In this document: piece after piece, positions 11,426 through 21,744 of the stretch | Numbering within the stretch: the first letter of the stretch is position 1 | Layout of the letters: each line of letters starts with the position of its first letter | Source of the DNA: Williamsia sp. | GTDB taxonomy: Bacteria > Bacteroidota > Bacteroidia > Chitinophagales > Chitinophagaceae | Length of the DNA: 64,000 nucleotides | Direction of reading: 5' to 3' | NCBI GenBank assembly: GCA_015069695.1 | Contig: JADCRZ010000026.1 | Location: 1-64,000, forward strand | The notes under the pieces: generated by a model | The model's database searches: none | The model's input: only the letters and a program-made list of their open reading frames with translations | What the model was told of the DNA's origin: nothing | Translations under genes and position numbers: made by a program

Positions 11426-12412
11426 ATGAAGTACAGCATTATCTTACCGGTCAGAAACGGGGGGGCGTATGTGAAGGAATGCATTCACAGCATTCTTGCG
11501 CAAACCCTGCCTGATTTTCAGCTGCAGGTACTGGATAATTGCAGTACGGACGGTACGCTGGATTGGATACGCGCGCTCAAAGACGACCGGATTGCCTGCT
11601 ACCCGGCAGACAAACCCCTGTCTATCGGGGAGAACTGGGCCCGGATCGCCGGTATCCCCAAACAGGAATTTATGACCATGATCGGGCATGATGACCTGCT
11701 GCTGCCGCATTACCTGGAGGAGATGGACCGGCTGATCCGCAAGCACCCGGATGCCAGCCTGTACCAAACGCATTATGATTATGTAGACGCGCAAGGTGCT
11801 TTTATCCGCCCTTGCCTGCCTATGGATGAGATGCAATATGCGCCTGAATTCCTGGCCTGCCACATGGCCCGCACATTAGACAGCATGGGTACAGGTTATA
11901 TGATGCGCTCAGGCCTGTATGACAGGCTGGGTGGCATGCCGCCGCACTATCCGAATCTTATCTTTGCGGACTATGAACTGTGGATCAATCTGATGAGAGA
12001 AGGATACAAAGCCGCTTCCCTGCGCACCTGTTTTCAATACCGGATTCACCAAAGCGTTTCCCGTACTACCAACGGCATGCAATATGGGGAGGCTTTCGGC
12101 CTTTACACAGCTTTCATCAAAAAGATCATGCACGAAGACGCAGCCATAAGGGAAGTAGTGAGCCGTTATGGCAAGGGGATGTTGCTCTATTTCTGTGAAA
12201 GCCTTTCGCACCGGCTGCTGCGAACACCGCGGTCCGAACGGTCGGCAACGGTAAGCCAATTTATAGAGAACTGCCAGCAGTACGCCGCTGACCTGATCCC
12301 CGGCCAGGATTTTGATCCGCTCAAGGTTTTCAAGATTAAGCTGGCCAGTCAGCTCGACCAGTCGGCGGTGGGAAGAAGCGTATTTAAACTATACAGAAAG
12401 ATCATGTACTGA
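11426..12412 (+). CDS. Glycosyltransferase family 2
   Basis: YSIILPVRNGGAYVKECIHSILAQTLPDFQLQVLDNCSTDGT...GHDDLL. Confidence 0.9.
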   Translation: MKYSIILPVRNGGAYVKECIHSILAQTLPDFQLQVLDNCSTDGTLDWIRALKDDRIACYPADKPLSIGENWARIAGIPKQEFMTMIGHDDLLLPHYLEEMDRLIRKHPDASLYQTHYDYVDAQGAFIRPCLPMDEMQYAPEFLACHMARTLDSMGTGYMMRSGLYDRLGGMPPHYPNLIFADYELWINLMREGYKAASLRTCFQYRIHQSVSRTTNGMQYGEAFGLYTAFIKKIMHEDAAIREVVSRYGKGMLLYFCESLSHRLLRTPRSERSATVSQFIENCQQYAADLIPGQDFDPLKVFKIKLASQLDQSAVGRSVFKLYRKIMY

Positions 12413-12435
12413 TCCTGATCAATTAAATTGAAAGA

Positions 12436-13557
12436 GTGAAAATTGCCGTAAATACACGCCTGCTGCGAAAAAACCAGATGGATGGATTAGGCTGGTTCGC
12501 CTTTAGCAGCCTGCAGCACATGGTGACAAAAAATCCCGGAGTGGAATTTCATTTTCTGTTTGACACACCTCCGGATCCGGAATTCTTGTTTGCACCCAAC
12601 ATCGTACCCCATGTGCTGTTTCCACCTGCCAAGCACGCCCTGCTCAACATCGTCTGGTTTGAATGGAGTGTAAAAAGAAAATTGCAGGCTATCAAACCCG
12701 ATCTTTTCTTTTCTCCGGACGGACTGCTCTGCCTTGGATGGAAAGGAAAACAGCATGGCATGATCGCCGACATCAACTTCTACCATTTCCCTGACGACCT
12801 GAAATGGACAAACCAGAAATACTACAATTATTATTACCCGCGCTATGCCAACGCCGCCAACCGGCTGGCAACCATCTCGGAATACAGCAAGGAAGACATC
12901 GTGAAAACATTTCAGATCAATCCCCAAAAGATCGACATTGTTTACTGCGGCATCAACAGCTTTTTTACACCTGTGGCCCCTGATGTACAGCAGGAAGTAA
13001 GAAAGGAGATTACCGGCGGGTCTGAATACTTTTTGTTTATTGGCACCCTGCATCCAAGAAAAAATATCGTGCGGTTGCTACAGGCTTTTGAACTGTTCAA
13101 AGTGCAGACGGGTGCTCCCATTAAACTCGTTGTTGCCGGCCGTCCTTCTTACCGCACCGAAGAAATGTACCGGCAGCATGAGCAGATGACCAGCAAGAAC
13201 GATGTGCTTTTCACAGGGCGCATCAAGGACGACCAGATCAACCGGGTGCTTGGATCGGCGCAGGCGATGGTATATGTTCCGCATTTTGAAGGGTTCGGTC
13301 TGCCCATCGTGGAAGCCATGCAGTGCGATGTGCCGGTGATCTCATCCAATACCACCTCCATGCCCGAAGTGGCCGGTGATGCAGCCCTGCTGGTTGATCC
13401 GTTCAATGTCGGATCCATCAAAGAAGCCATGGTAAAGATGTACAGCTCTCCAGCACTGCGGGCAGAGCTGGTCAGAAAAGGAGGCGAAAGAAAACAGCTT
13501 TTCTCCTGGGAAAAAACCGCCGATCTGCTGTGGGCCAGCATCCAAAAGGCTTTTTAA
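12436..13557 (+). CDS. Glycosyltransferase family 4 (group 1)
   Basis: YFLFIGTLHPRKNIVRLLQAF...PHFEGFGLPIVEAMQCDVPVISSNTTSMPEVAGDAALLVDP. Confidence 0.93.
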   Translation: MKIAVNTRLLRKNQMDGLGWFAFSSLQHMVTKNPGVEFHFLFDTPPDPEFLFAPNIVPHVLFPPAKHALLNIVWFEWSVKRKLQAIKPDLFFSPDGLLCLGWKGKQHGMIADINFYHFPDDLKWTNQKYYNYYYPRYANAANRLATISEYSKEDIVKTFQINPQKIDIVYCGINSFFTPVAPDVQQEVRKEITGGSEYFLFIGTLHPRKNIVRLLQAFELFKVQTGAPIKLVVAGRPSYRTEEMYRQHEQMTSKNDVLFTGRIKDDQINRVLGSAQAMVYVPHFEGFGLPIVEAMQCDVPVISSNTTSMPEVAGDAALLVDPFNVGSIKEAMVKMYSSPALRAELVRKGGERKQLFSWEKTADLLWASIQKAF

Positions 13558-13644
13558 GTGGCTTGTTATATGGATTTATTATAGATGGTGTGCAGCTGTC
13601 AAGATGGGATCTTGCGTACGATACAGTAAACCTTTCCCGGCAGC

Positions 13645-13669
13645 AACCCACCCCTACCGGGAGGAGATA
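13645..13669 (-). repeat. REP-like repeat, inverted arm of a doublet
   Basis: AACCCACCCCTACCGGGAGGAGATA, inverse of the 13729-13760 copy. Confidence 0.6.
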
Positions 13670-13728
13670 CGATGTTATGGCAGCATGCCTTACTACCTTC
13701 TACATACACTCACAAGGGGTGTTTGTAT

Positions 13729-13760
13729 TATCCCCTCCTCGGAGGGGCAGGGATGGGTCT
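13729..13760 (+). repeat. REP-like repeat, direct arm of a doublet
   Basis: TATCCCCTCCTCGGAGGGGCAGGGATGGGTCT; matches the 289-320 copy. Confidence 0.6.
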
Positions 13761-13807
13761 ACGATGCTAGGAATGCCAATATACCATGCAGATATAAGTA
13801 CCCCTGA

Positions 13808-14941
13808 TCAGTTCTGCTGCATAAAGCTGACCGCCCGCCTGATGATATGGCCCCAGTAGAAATGGCCGAAGTATGCAGCGGGTATGTCGGCCCGGCTTGC
13901 AGCACTCTGTTTGGCTGCCTGTGCAAACAGGGGCCAGTCGTAGTCGGGGGTAACCAGCAGTTTGTTGTTTGTGAGGCGGGTATCAACACCATAGGCACCA
14001 CTGGCGCTTGATACCGCGTTGAGGTTGTAGCTCAGGGCTTCTATCAGCTTTGTCTTGATGCCGCCTCCCTCCACCACCGGGTTCAGAAACACATCGCTTC
14101 CCTTAAAGTACGTATCGATGTCCTCTACAAAACCTGCATGGATGATGTTCTGGTGTGCATAGTCTTTTAACCCGTTCATTTCTTCCGGCAGTCCTTTGCC
14201 GCAGATCACAATTTTGTAGGAAAGGCCTTCCCGGAGCAGCACAGGGTTCACTTGTTGTACAATGGCCTGCACGGCATTGGAATTGGGCAGGTAGTTCAGG
14301 GCGCCGTTAAAAAGAAAAATGGTTTCACCTGGTTCAATACCATGCCGTTGTTGTAAGATCTTTTTACACCGGGCCCTCTCTTCAGCCGCGGGCGCCCGGT
14401 CGATCTCCACACCATAAGTCACTGTCGTACATTTTGATGGAGACAGCCTGAAATATTTGACCGCATATTCCCTGTCATTGTCCGTAATAAAAAAGTTATC
14501 GTGCGCTGCCCGGTGGGTTGCACGCTCGTACCACCAGAGTATCTTCCACCACCATTTGCCCAGGCTTTTCCAGCGCAGCGATTCGATGTTTTGTGAGCGG
14601 ATCACCAGCTTCACGCCTGTAAATAGTTTGAGCAGGATGCCCAGCCAACCGTAGTACGGATGCTCAAGCATAAGATGGGTGATCCTGTATTGCCGGATGA
14701 TCCTGCGCAGGGTAAAAAAATAAAGGGGATTGATATAACGGAGGGGCACATCCGCTAATGGATTCAGCAGGGTGTACCCTTTGGCATACCGGGGGTCATT
14801 GCTTTTTACCGTAACACAAACAACCTCGCATGCCTTCGCCAGGTGTTCAAAAAAAAGGGCGATGTTTTTCTGCCCGCCAAACCGGGCAGGAAATATTTTA
14901 TAAGGAACAAGCGTCAGCACCCGTATCGTGTCCAGACTCAT
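13808..14941 (-). CDS. Glycosyltransferase family 4
   Basis: GETIFLFNGALNYLPNSNAVQAI...FLNPVVEGGGIKTKLIEALSYNLNAVSSASGAYG. Confidence 0.88.
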   Translation of the reverse strand: MSLDTIRVLTLVPYKIFPARFGGQKNIALFFEHLAKACEVVCVTVKSNDPRYAKGYTLLNPLADVPLRYINPLYFFTLRRIIRQYRITHLMLEHPYYGWLGILLKLFTGVKLVIRSQNIESLRWKSLGKWWWKILWWYERATHRAAHDNFFITDNDREYAVKYFRLSPSKCTTVTYGVEIDRAPAAEERARCKKILQQRHGIEPGETIFLFNGALNYLPNSNAVQAIVQQVNPVLLREGLSYKIVICGKGLPEEMNGLKDYAHQNIIHAGFVEDIDTYFKGSDVFLNPVVEGGGIKTKLIEALSYNLNAVSSASGAYGVDTRLTNNKLLVTPDYDWPLFAQAAKQSAASRADIPAAYFGHFYWGHIIRRAVSFMQQN

Positions 14942-17487
14942 GCTAGCTTCTGCTGTTTTCGCAATGTCCGCACCTCTAATACTACAACGGCAATCAGGGA
15001 AAGATATACCAGGAGGGAAAACCAGGTCGTGATCTTGTCGCCCAAGATCACGGAACGCGGTTCAAACCTGAACTCGATGGTATGATTGCCAGCAGGTACA
15101 GGCATACCGCGCAGGATATAGTCTACCCGGCAGAAAGCAGCTTTCTTTCCATCAATATAAACATCCCAGCCATGCGGGTAATAAACCTCGCTGAATACAG
15201 CAAACTGTGCACTGGGGGAACTGCTCTTATAAGAGATCTTATCGTTCAGGTTTTGCACCAGCTGTATAGTGCCTGCCCCGTCGAAGCTGGTTTGCGCGCC
15301 GGCAACCCCTTTGTAGCGCTGGTCGATCACCGCACTGTCTTTTGTGTTCAGGTGGCTGAGGGTGGCCATTTCATCATCTGCATTCCCGGCAAAGCCGATG
15401 TTTTTGACAAACCAGGCATTGCCCAGGGCACCGGGATTCAGCTGGGCCGCCGGTTGTCCCGAGCTGGGGTCTTGCGTGATAAAGAACTTTGTGTTCAGCA
15501 TGTTGTACACGTTCATGTTCCCGGTCGCCAGCTGTCTTTCAATGATATCCTGGTACAGGGCCAGTTTGGCAGGACTGTACCCACCGATCGAATTGTGGCG
15601 ATAGGAAGCCCTTGAATCCTGGAAGGGCCCCTGAACAGCTGCCTGGTCAAACACCCGGAAGTACTCATTGGGGTGTGCCTTCTGATACGCATCGATCTGG
15701 TTGTCGGCTGCGTTGGGCGTGAAGATAGATTCGTATTCGTCCGGCTCTACAAAAGAGTCTCCGTTCAGGTAGCGTCTGCCCACGGTGAGCAGGTCGATGG
15801 AACTTAGTATCACCAGGGCTGCCAGCGCTACTTTCCGTTCTATCTTTTCTTTTATAAACAGGTAAACGGCTGCTGCAGCCAGCAGGATAAAGAACAGGGA
15901 GCGCAGCAGGTCTTTCCCGAACAAACCCTGCCGGTCGTCCTGCAGGCCGTTCATCACAGAGCGGGCCATATCATCTGCCTGCTGCTGCAGCTGCGGTGTG
16001 GGTTGCTGGCCGGCAGATTGGTTCCTGATCAGGAAGCTGGTGATGTTTTGCTTGAAGGCCGTATCATTCTTACCCCTGTAATCAAAGCTGAAGTACAAAA
16101 GGGCCAGCACCGCCAGCACGGCCAGGGTAATGATGCCGGTAAGCCGGAAGCGCTTCCACAATTCTTCCTTGCTGTAATCCCCAAACAAGATCGATTGGAC
16201 CGCCAGCGAGGCAATGATGACAAAACCCAGTTGTGGCATCACCATGGCCATCGAAGGAGCCCGGAACTTGTTGTACAAGGGGAGATGGTCGAATAAAAAG
16301 TAGTTGAGGCCTGCAAAGTTCTTGCCCCATGCCAGCACAAACCCGATCATGCAGGCAGCAAAAACGCCCCACCTGATCCAATGTTTGATATACACCATGC
16401 CGGCAATAAACAAGAAGCAAATAACGGCGCCCAGGTAAACCGGTCCGGAAGTAGGCGTCTGGCCTCCCCAGTAGGCAAGGCTGTTGGCATATTGTTCCGC
16501 CTGGTCTTCAGGCATGGAGATCTCGGCCGCTTTTTCTACAAACTTCGACTTGTCTCCCTTGATCTGGGTACCCCCGTTCTCGCCCCCATATAAATTGGGA
16601 ACGATCACCGTAAGCACTTCATTGATGCCGTAGCTATAGGCAAAGGCATAGTCTTTGTCCAGTCCGCCTTTGGTTTTGTTTGATTGATGGGCGGTTGTAT
16701 CTGTGAGTTCAGACCGGCCGCCCCGCATGGTTTCTTTTACCAGCTCGCTGGTGGGCCATATGCTCACCGTATTGACTCCTACTGCCACACCGCCGGCCAG
16801 CAGGGCCAGGGCAGCAGCGCCAACCAGGTGTTTCCACTCACCGGCACGGATGGCGTGTACCGCAAAGGCAGCAGACACACACAAGGCTGTAATAAGGGTG
16901 TAGTAAGATATCTGCAGGTGGTTAAAAGCAATCATCATGGCCGCGATCAGCGTGGCGAGTACCGTGCCGGCTACGTACCTCTTTTGAAGGATCAGCAGGA
17001 TAGAACCGATGAGGGCAGGTGCGTAGGCAATACAGATCATCTGCGTATCATGCCCCACGGCTACAATGATCGGGTCAAACGTACAGTAAGCGTACGCAAT
17101 GGCGCCCATCACCCCCACCCAAGGGTTCACGCGCAGCACCATCAGGAGAAAGTAGGCCATGAGGCAGGCCAGGAAGAAAAAGTTGGCCGGCTTGGGCAGG
17201 CCCAGTGTAAAAAGCTTGTGCAGGTAAACGATGGAAAAAGGATTGGTTGATTCAAAAACGGTTTGGTAACCCGGCATGCCGCTGAACATGCTGGTGATCC
17301 AGTAAGGCATGTGGCCATACTTTTCCTTGAATTCAAAAGATTGCTGGGCCATGCCCTTCCAGCCCTGGATGTCACTCTGGTTTAGGACCTTTCCCTGAAA
17401 GGCGGGCTGGCAGTACACCACCGCTATCAGCACAAAAACAACAATCGCGATCAGGTGCGGCAGCGCTTTCTTTACAAAAGAATTCAT
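14938..17487 (-). CDS. YfhO-family large membrane protein (putative glycosyltransferase-like)
   Basis: MNSFVKKALPHLIAIVVFVLIAVVYCQPAFQGK start preferred over the longer ORF; NLYGGENGGTQ, LLNTKFF, SVILGDKITTWFSLLVY typical of YfhO. Confidence 0.85.
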   Translation of the reverse strand: MNSFVKKALPHLIAIVVFVLIAVVYCQPAFQGKVLNQSDIQGWKGMAQQSFEFKEKYGHMPYWITSMFSGMPGYQTVFESTNPFSIVYLHKLFTLGLPKPANFFFLACLMAYFLLMVLRVNPWVGVMGAIAYAYCTFDPIIVAVGHDTQMICIAYAPALIGSILLILQKRYVAGTVLATLIAAMMIAFNHLQISYYTLITALCVSAAFAVHAIRAGEWKHLVGAAALALLAGGVAVGVNTVSIWPTSELVKETMRGGRSELTDTTAHQSNKTKGGLDKDYAFAYSYGINEVLTVIVPNLYGGENGGTQIKGDKSKFVEKAAEISMPEDQAEQYANSLAYWGGQTPTSGPVYLGAVICFLFIAGMVYIKHWIRWGVFAACMIGFVLAWGKNFAGLNYFLFDHLPLYNKFRAPSMAMVMPQLGFVIIASLAVQSILFGDYSKEELWKRFRLTGIITLAVLAVLALLYFSFDYRGKNDTAFKQNITSFLIRNQSAGQQPTPQLQQQADDMARSVMNGLQDDRQGLFGKDLLRSLFFILLAAAAVYLFIKEKIERKVALAALVILSSIDLLTVGRRYLNGDSFVEPDEYESIFTPNAADNQIDAYQKAHPNEYFRVFDQAAVQGPFQDSRASYRHNSIGGYSPAKLALYQDIIERQLATGNMNVYNMLNTKFFITQDPSSGQPAAQLNPGALGNAWFVKNIGFAGNADDEMATLSHLNTKDSAVIDQRYKGVAGAQTSFDGAGTIQLVQNLNDKISYKSSSPSAQFAVFSEVYYPHGWDVYIDGKKAAFCRVDYILRGMPVPAGNHTIEFRFEPRSVILGDKITTWFSLLVYLSLIAVVVLEVRTLRKQQKLA

Positions 17488-17581
17488 AACGGGTCTTTGA
17501 TAATTCCCGCAAAATAATGCTATTTTATCCACAAATGGTTTTGCCTGGCTGCCTCCGTAGAGCCAGATAACCAGATACAAT

Positions 17582-17860
17582 ATGATCAATTTATCCTTTT
17601 TAGCAAAAGTTGCTTTTCTGTACAATCTCTGCATGGTTGCCACCCTGGTGATGCGCTATCTGCAGTTTATCCAGGAAGGTGCCCTGCAGTCAACCATCCT
17701 GGTGTCAGGCATTGTCCTGTCGATTGTTTTTAACGGATTGGTCAACAGCTGGGCGATCGTCGTTTTACTGGTAAAAAAGAGCCCTGGCGGGTTGCGGCCC
17801 TTATGGCTTTTCGGGGTTAACTTTCTTTGCTTTATTTTTCAGCTTTATTTACTCATATGA
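17582..17860 (+). CDS. Small membrane protein, unknown function
   Basis: Three hydrophobic helices; divergent from the YfhO gene. Confidence 0.6.
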   Translation: MINLSFLAKVAFLYNLCMVATLVMRYLQFIQEGALQSTILVSGIVLSIVFNGLVNSWAIVVLLVKKSPGGLRPLWLFGVNFLCFIFQLYLLI

Positions 17861-18633
17861 TCAACTCTATCATAAGAGACAAGCCTGCCCGGCTGCTCCT
17901 CCTGATCAGCGCTTTTTTTGTGGCCAATGCGCTGATCGCGGAATGCATCGGCGGAAAAATCTTTTCCCTGGAAAAGCTGCTGGGCATCTCTCCGTTTCAG
18001 TTTTCCCTGTTCGGACAAACAGGTCTTTCCTTTAATCTTACCTGTGGCGTGCTGCTGTGGCCGCTCGAATTTATTATAACCGATATTGTAAACGAATATT
18101 ACGGGCCAAGGATCGTCCGCCGCATTTCTTACGTAGCCGTTGCGCTGATCACCTATGCCTTTATCATGTTCTACATGGCCATCCATCTTCCGCCCGCGGG
18201 TTTCTGGATCGGCTCAAAGGGAGATGTAGGTATCCAAAACATGCAGGTGGCCTTCAACGGCATTTTCGGACAGGGCATGTGGATCATTGCCGGCAGCATC
18301 ACCGCCTTCCTGGTGAGCCAGCTGATAGACGTAACTGTTTTTCACCGCATCAAAGCGGTGACGGGCGAAAAATGGGTCTGGCTCCGCGCCACCGGTTCAA
18401 CGGTGATTTCGCAGCTGATAGACAGTTTTGTTGTCCTGTTCATTGCCTTTAAGATCGGGAACAACTGGAGCTGGCAGCTGGTCCTGGCCATCTGCCTGGT
18501 AAATTACGCCTACAAGTTTACCGTGGCCATTGTACTGACCCCGGTCATTTATTTTGTAGAGCAGCGGATAGAAAGATACTTTGGCAAAGAGCTAACCGCA
18601 CAAATGAAAGTTGCAGCCATGTCGAAGGAATAA
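17857..18633 (+). CDS. Queuosine precursor transporter (VUT/YhhQ family)
   Basis: LLLISAFFVANALIAECIGGKIF...WPLEFIITDIVNEYYG; ...GSTVISQLIDSFVVLFIAF. Confidence 0.88.
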   Translation: MINSIIRDKPARLLLLISAFFVANALIAECIGGKIFSLEKLLGISPFQFSLFGQTGLSFNLTCGVLLWPLEFIITDIVNEYYGPRIVRRISYVAVALITYAFIMFYMAIHLPPAGFWIGSKGDVGIQNMQVAFNGIFGQGMWIIAGSITAFLVSQLIDVTVFHRIKAVTGEKWVWLRATGSTVISQLIDSFVVLFIAFKIGNNWSWQLVLAICLVNYAYKFTVAIVLTPVIYFVEQRIERYFGKELTAQMKVAAMSKE

Positions 18634-18877
18634 GACAGGGAAAAATTAAATCCGGTAAAAAGTCTCGGGCAACTGAATATTTTTGTAAACTTGTAGGTGA
18701 TTCCTTTCCTATGAATCTCCCCGCATAAATTATTTATTGGCTGTTTTGGTTGTTTTGTTGAAATAAATAATCCTCTTCTGAAAAGATCACTGCCCTTTTT
18801 TTATAGAAGGAGCAAACCAAATCCGTGTTCTAACCGTATCTATTTTTTTCGGAACTGCTAGACCTAAGAGGTTTTTT

Positions 18878-19708
18878 ATGAGAACTTTAAGTCGGTTTCT
18901 GCTGCTTGTTTTCTGCAATATTTTGTTGCTGGTTGCTTGTAAAAAGAATGCCAACCCTTCACAGGCTGACTACAATGCCATTGTAGAAACACAGCCCCCC
19001 GTTCTCAAAGCAGTCACCCAAAAAATCAGTGATGCCATCGGCGGATACTATGTCAGTCTGCCTTTTTATTACGATAAAACAAACAAGAAATACCCGCTGC
19101 TTGTGTTCTTGCACGGGGGCGGACAAGTAGGAAACGGCCAGATCGACCTGCCGCTTCTGCTGAATGACGGCGTTGCCGAACTGGTACAGGACAAAAAGTT
19201 TCCCGCCAATTTTAATGTAGATGGCAAAAACTTTTCCTTTATCACGCTGACACCGCAATTCAACCGCTATCCCTCCGATGCCGATGTGAAAGGCTTTCTT
19301 GACTTTGCCAGAAAGTCGTACCGGATAGACACGGCGCGGATTTACTTATCGGGCCTGAGTATGGGAGGAACCGTTTCGGCAAACATGGGAGGTGAATATA
19401 CAGACCAGCTGGCCGCCATCGTTCCGATTGCAGGGGTCACAACAGGCAGCATCCTGCAAAATACCTGCAACAACATTGCCACCGGCAAGCTGCCTGTATG
19501 GGTTTTTCACAACACCGGCGATCCGTCTACCAGTGTGTCTGACCCGATTAATTTTGTTTCCACTATCAACACATTTCATCCAGCTATAGCACCAAAATTG
19601 ACCTTGTTCAACAGCAATGTCCACGATGCCTGGACCGAAGCCATCAATCCAAAGTACAAAGAGAACGGGATGAACATGTACGAATGGATGCTGCACTATA
19701 CACGCTGA
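18878..19708 (+). CDS. Lipoprotein alpha/beta hydrolase (esterase, PHB-depolymerase-like)
   Basis: Lipobox NILLLVACKK; YPLLVFLHGGGQVG; nucleophile elbow GLSMGG. Confidence 0.82.
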   Translation: MRTLSRFLLLVFCNILLLVACKKNANPSQADYNAIVETQPPVLKAVTQKISDAIGGYYVSLPFYYDKTNKKYPLLVFLHGGGQVGNGQIDLPLLLNDGVAELVQDKKFPANFNVDGKNFSFITLTPQFNRYPSDADVKGFLDFARKSYRIDTARIYLSGLSMGGTVSANMGGEYTDQLAAIVPIAGVTTGSILQNTCNNIATGKLPVWVFHNTGDPSTSVSDPINFVSTINTFHPAIAPKLTLFNSNVHDAWTEAINPKYKENGMNMYEWMLHYTR

Positions 19709-19905
19709 CCTGCAGTAAAGATTTGTGCCCGTCCGTTAGGGGCTGAACTACACACCACACTACTACACACCGCGCTTGGCCGCGTTACCGGGTTGTATGA
19801 CCAGGTATTTCTGCCTGCGCAGCTATAGATGCATTGCACGCATGTGCCTTGCGCATAGCCAGTCTTTTCGGGTTCCAGGTTTACTCATTATAAAATTCAA
19901 GCGCA

Positions 19906-21687
19906 ATGAAATTAAAATTTACCAAAAAGGGAAGGCTGAAAATTCTGGCCTCCTTTGTTTGTGTGGGCGTTCTTGCTGTGGTGCTGATGTCCTCCAGCCA
20001 CCGGGAAGCGCCCCTCATCTCCAACGATCCGCTGGCCGACAATACCGATCTGTATGCTTTCCGCAGTCCGGACAACCCGGATAAGATCAATATCATCGCC
20101 AACTACATCCCGGCAGAACTGCCCGATGGCGGACCGAATTTTTACTCATTCGGTGAAAACATCCGCTATGAGATCCATGTGGACAACAACATGGCTACCA
20201 CCGGCGACGACATTGTTTACCGCTTTACCTTCAAGCAGGTAAACCAGGACCCGACCACTTTTTTCAACATCCGGCTCGGGCAGCAAAACATTTATACCAC
20301 GTACACGTGTGAACGAAGCGTAAACGGAGGCTCCACTTTTACCACCGTCGTATCCAATGGCGTGGTGCCGCCCAACAACATCGGGCCGCGCAGCATCGAA
20401 AGCGCTGTAGGGCTCAACGCCATGAACTACAACTCGCTGATCGAAAAGTCCATTGCAACCGCTTCTACCGGTGAAAAAGTATTTTGCGGACCGGCAGACG
20501 ATCCTTTTTATGTTGATTTAGGCGGGGCATTTGACCTGGGCGATCTGCCCCGGCAAACATCCAAAACCCGCGACGGCCTGGCCCGGTACAACATACACGC
20601 CATCTGTTTGCAGATCGACATCTCTACCCTGCAGAAAGACCACAAATCTGTTAACCAGGCAGCCAATATCCTGGATCCTGATTTTGTAATAGGCGTATGG
20701 GCTTCTTCCAGCAGACGGGCTACAAAGACCCTGAATTCCGCCTTGGGCGGCTCTCCATACAATCCGCTCGGCGGCGCCACTTCTATCGAAACAGGCGACT
20801 GGGTGCAGGTATCCAGGCTGGGCATGCCCCTGACCAATGAAGTGCTGGTAGCCCTGGGCAGAAAAGATTACTGGAACGCCCTGACGCCTTACCAGGATCT
20901 GCCCAATATAGCAACCTTCGGCAACTACTTTTACAATCCCGAGCTGGCGCTGTATATGGACAACAGCCAGTTTGGACCAGCCATTCCGGCTTTCAAAGCC
21001 CTGCGTGTACAAAGCAATTCACTGGGCTCTTTTGATTTCAGAAACGGCAAGAACGGTTTGTATGGGTTAAAGGGAACCTCCGCTGTTGCAGGCACTGCAC
21101 TGGATGATGCGATCGCCGGCAGCTTGCTGCTGCCCGGCCCCGGAAAACCCCGCTCGGTTGATCTCTGGCCGATCTTCCATACAGGTGTACCGAACCTGCG
21201 GCCTTACCAGTTGGCTACCGGTAAAGGAGGGAGCCCGCTGGCTGCAGGCAAGCCCTTTATAAACAATTTCCTGCCCAATGGGGGCGACATGCTGCGTTTA
21301 AACATGGCCGTTCCCGCTACCCCGCGCAATGATCCCAAGTTCAGCTCGCTGGGACTGGTGCAGGCAGCCGTGCTGGGTTTAACCGATCCTGCTTACAACG
21401 GCAGTGCCATGCTTCAACCGATTCCCAATATGGATGGCTTTCCGAATGGAAGAAGGCTGGAAGATGATGTAACGCGCATCGAGCTGCAGGCAGTGGGTGG
21501 AGTTGTACTGGCTGCTATCGGGCTTTGGTATGATGATTACACAGGCTCGGGCAGCCCGGTTACCAACCAGCTGGTCAACACGCTGCAATACTCGACCGGT
21601 GTGGAAAAGAATGATACCACTTTCAAAACTTCTTTTCCATACCTGCAATCACCCTGGAGGGGAACAAGCATCCAGGGACAGCATTAA
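19906..21687 (+). CDS. DUF4331 domain-containing protein (copy 1, no sorting domain)
   Basis: SSHREAPLISNDPLADNTDLYAFRSPDNPDKINIIANYIP. Confidence 0.9.
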   Translation: MKLKFTKKGRLKILASFVCVGVLAVVLMSSSHREAPLISNDPLADNTDLYAFRSPDNPDKINIIANYIPAELPDGGPNFYSFGENIRYEIHVDNNMATTGDDIVYRFTFKQVNQDPTTFFNIRLGQQNIYTTYTCERSVNGGSTFTTVVSNGVVPPNNIGPRSIESAVGLNAMNYNSLIEKSIATASTGEKVFCGPADDPFYVDLGGAFDLGDLPRQTSKTRDGLARYNIHAICLQIDISTLQKDHKSVNQAANILDPDFVIGVWASSSRRATKTLNSALGGSPYNPLGGATSIETGDWVQVSRLGMPLTNEVLVALGRKDYWNALTPYQDLPNIATFGNYFYNPELALYMDNSQFGPAIPAFKALRVQSNSLGSFDFRNGKNGLYGLKGTSAVAGTALDDAIAGSLLLPGPGKPRSVDLWPIFHTGVPNLRPYQLATGKGGSPLAAGKPFINNFLPNGGDMLRLNMAVPATPRNDPKFSSLGLVQAAVLGLTDPAYNGSAMLQPIPNMDGFPNGRRLEDDVTRIELQAVGGVVLAAIGLWYDDYTGSGSPVTNQLVNTLQYSTGVEKNDTTFKTSFPYLQSPWRGTSIQGQH

Positions 21688-21744
21688 GAAATCGGGTCCC
21701 GGGAAACAGAACCTCTCATTCAAAAAAGTTATAACAGAAATTAT

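Noticed and set aside
16684-17250. 188 aa plus-strand ORF
   Set aside because: Antisense to the YfhO-family gene; no protein-like motifs
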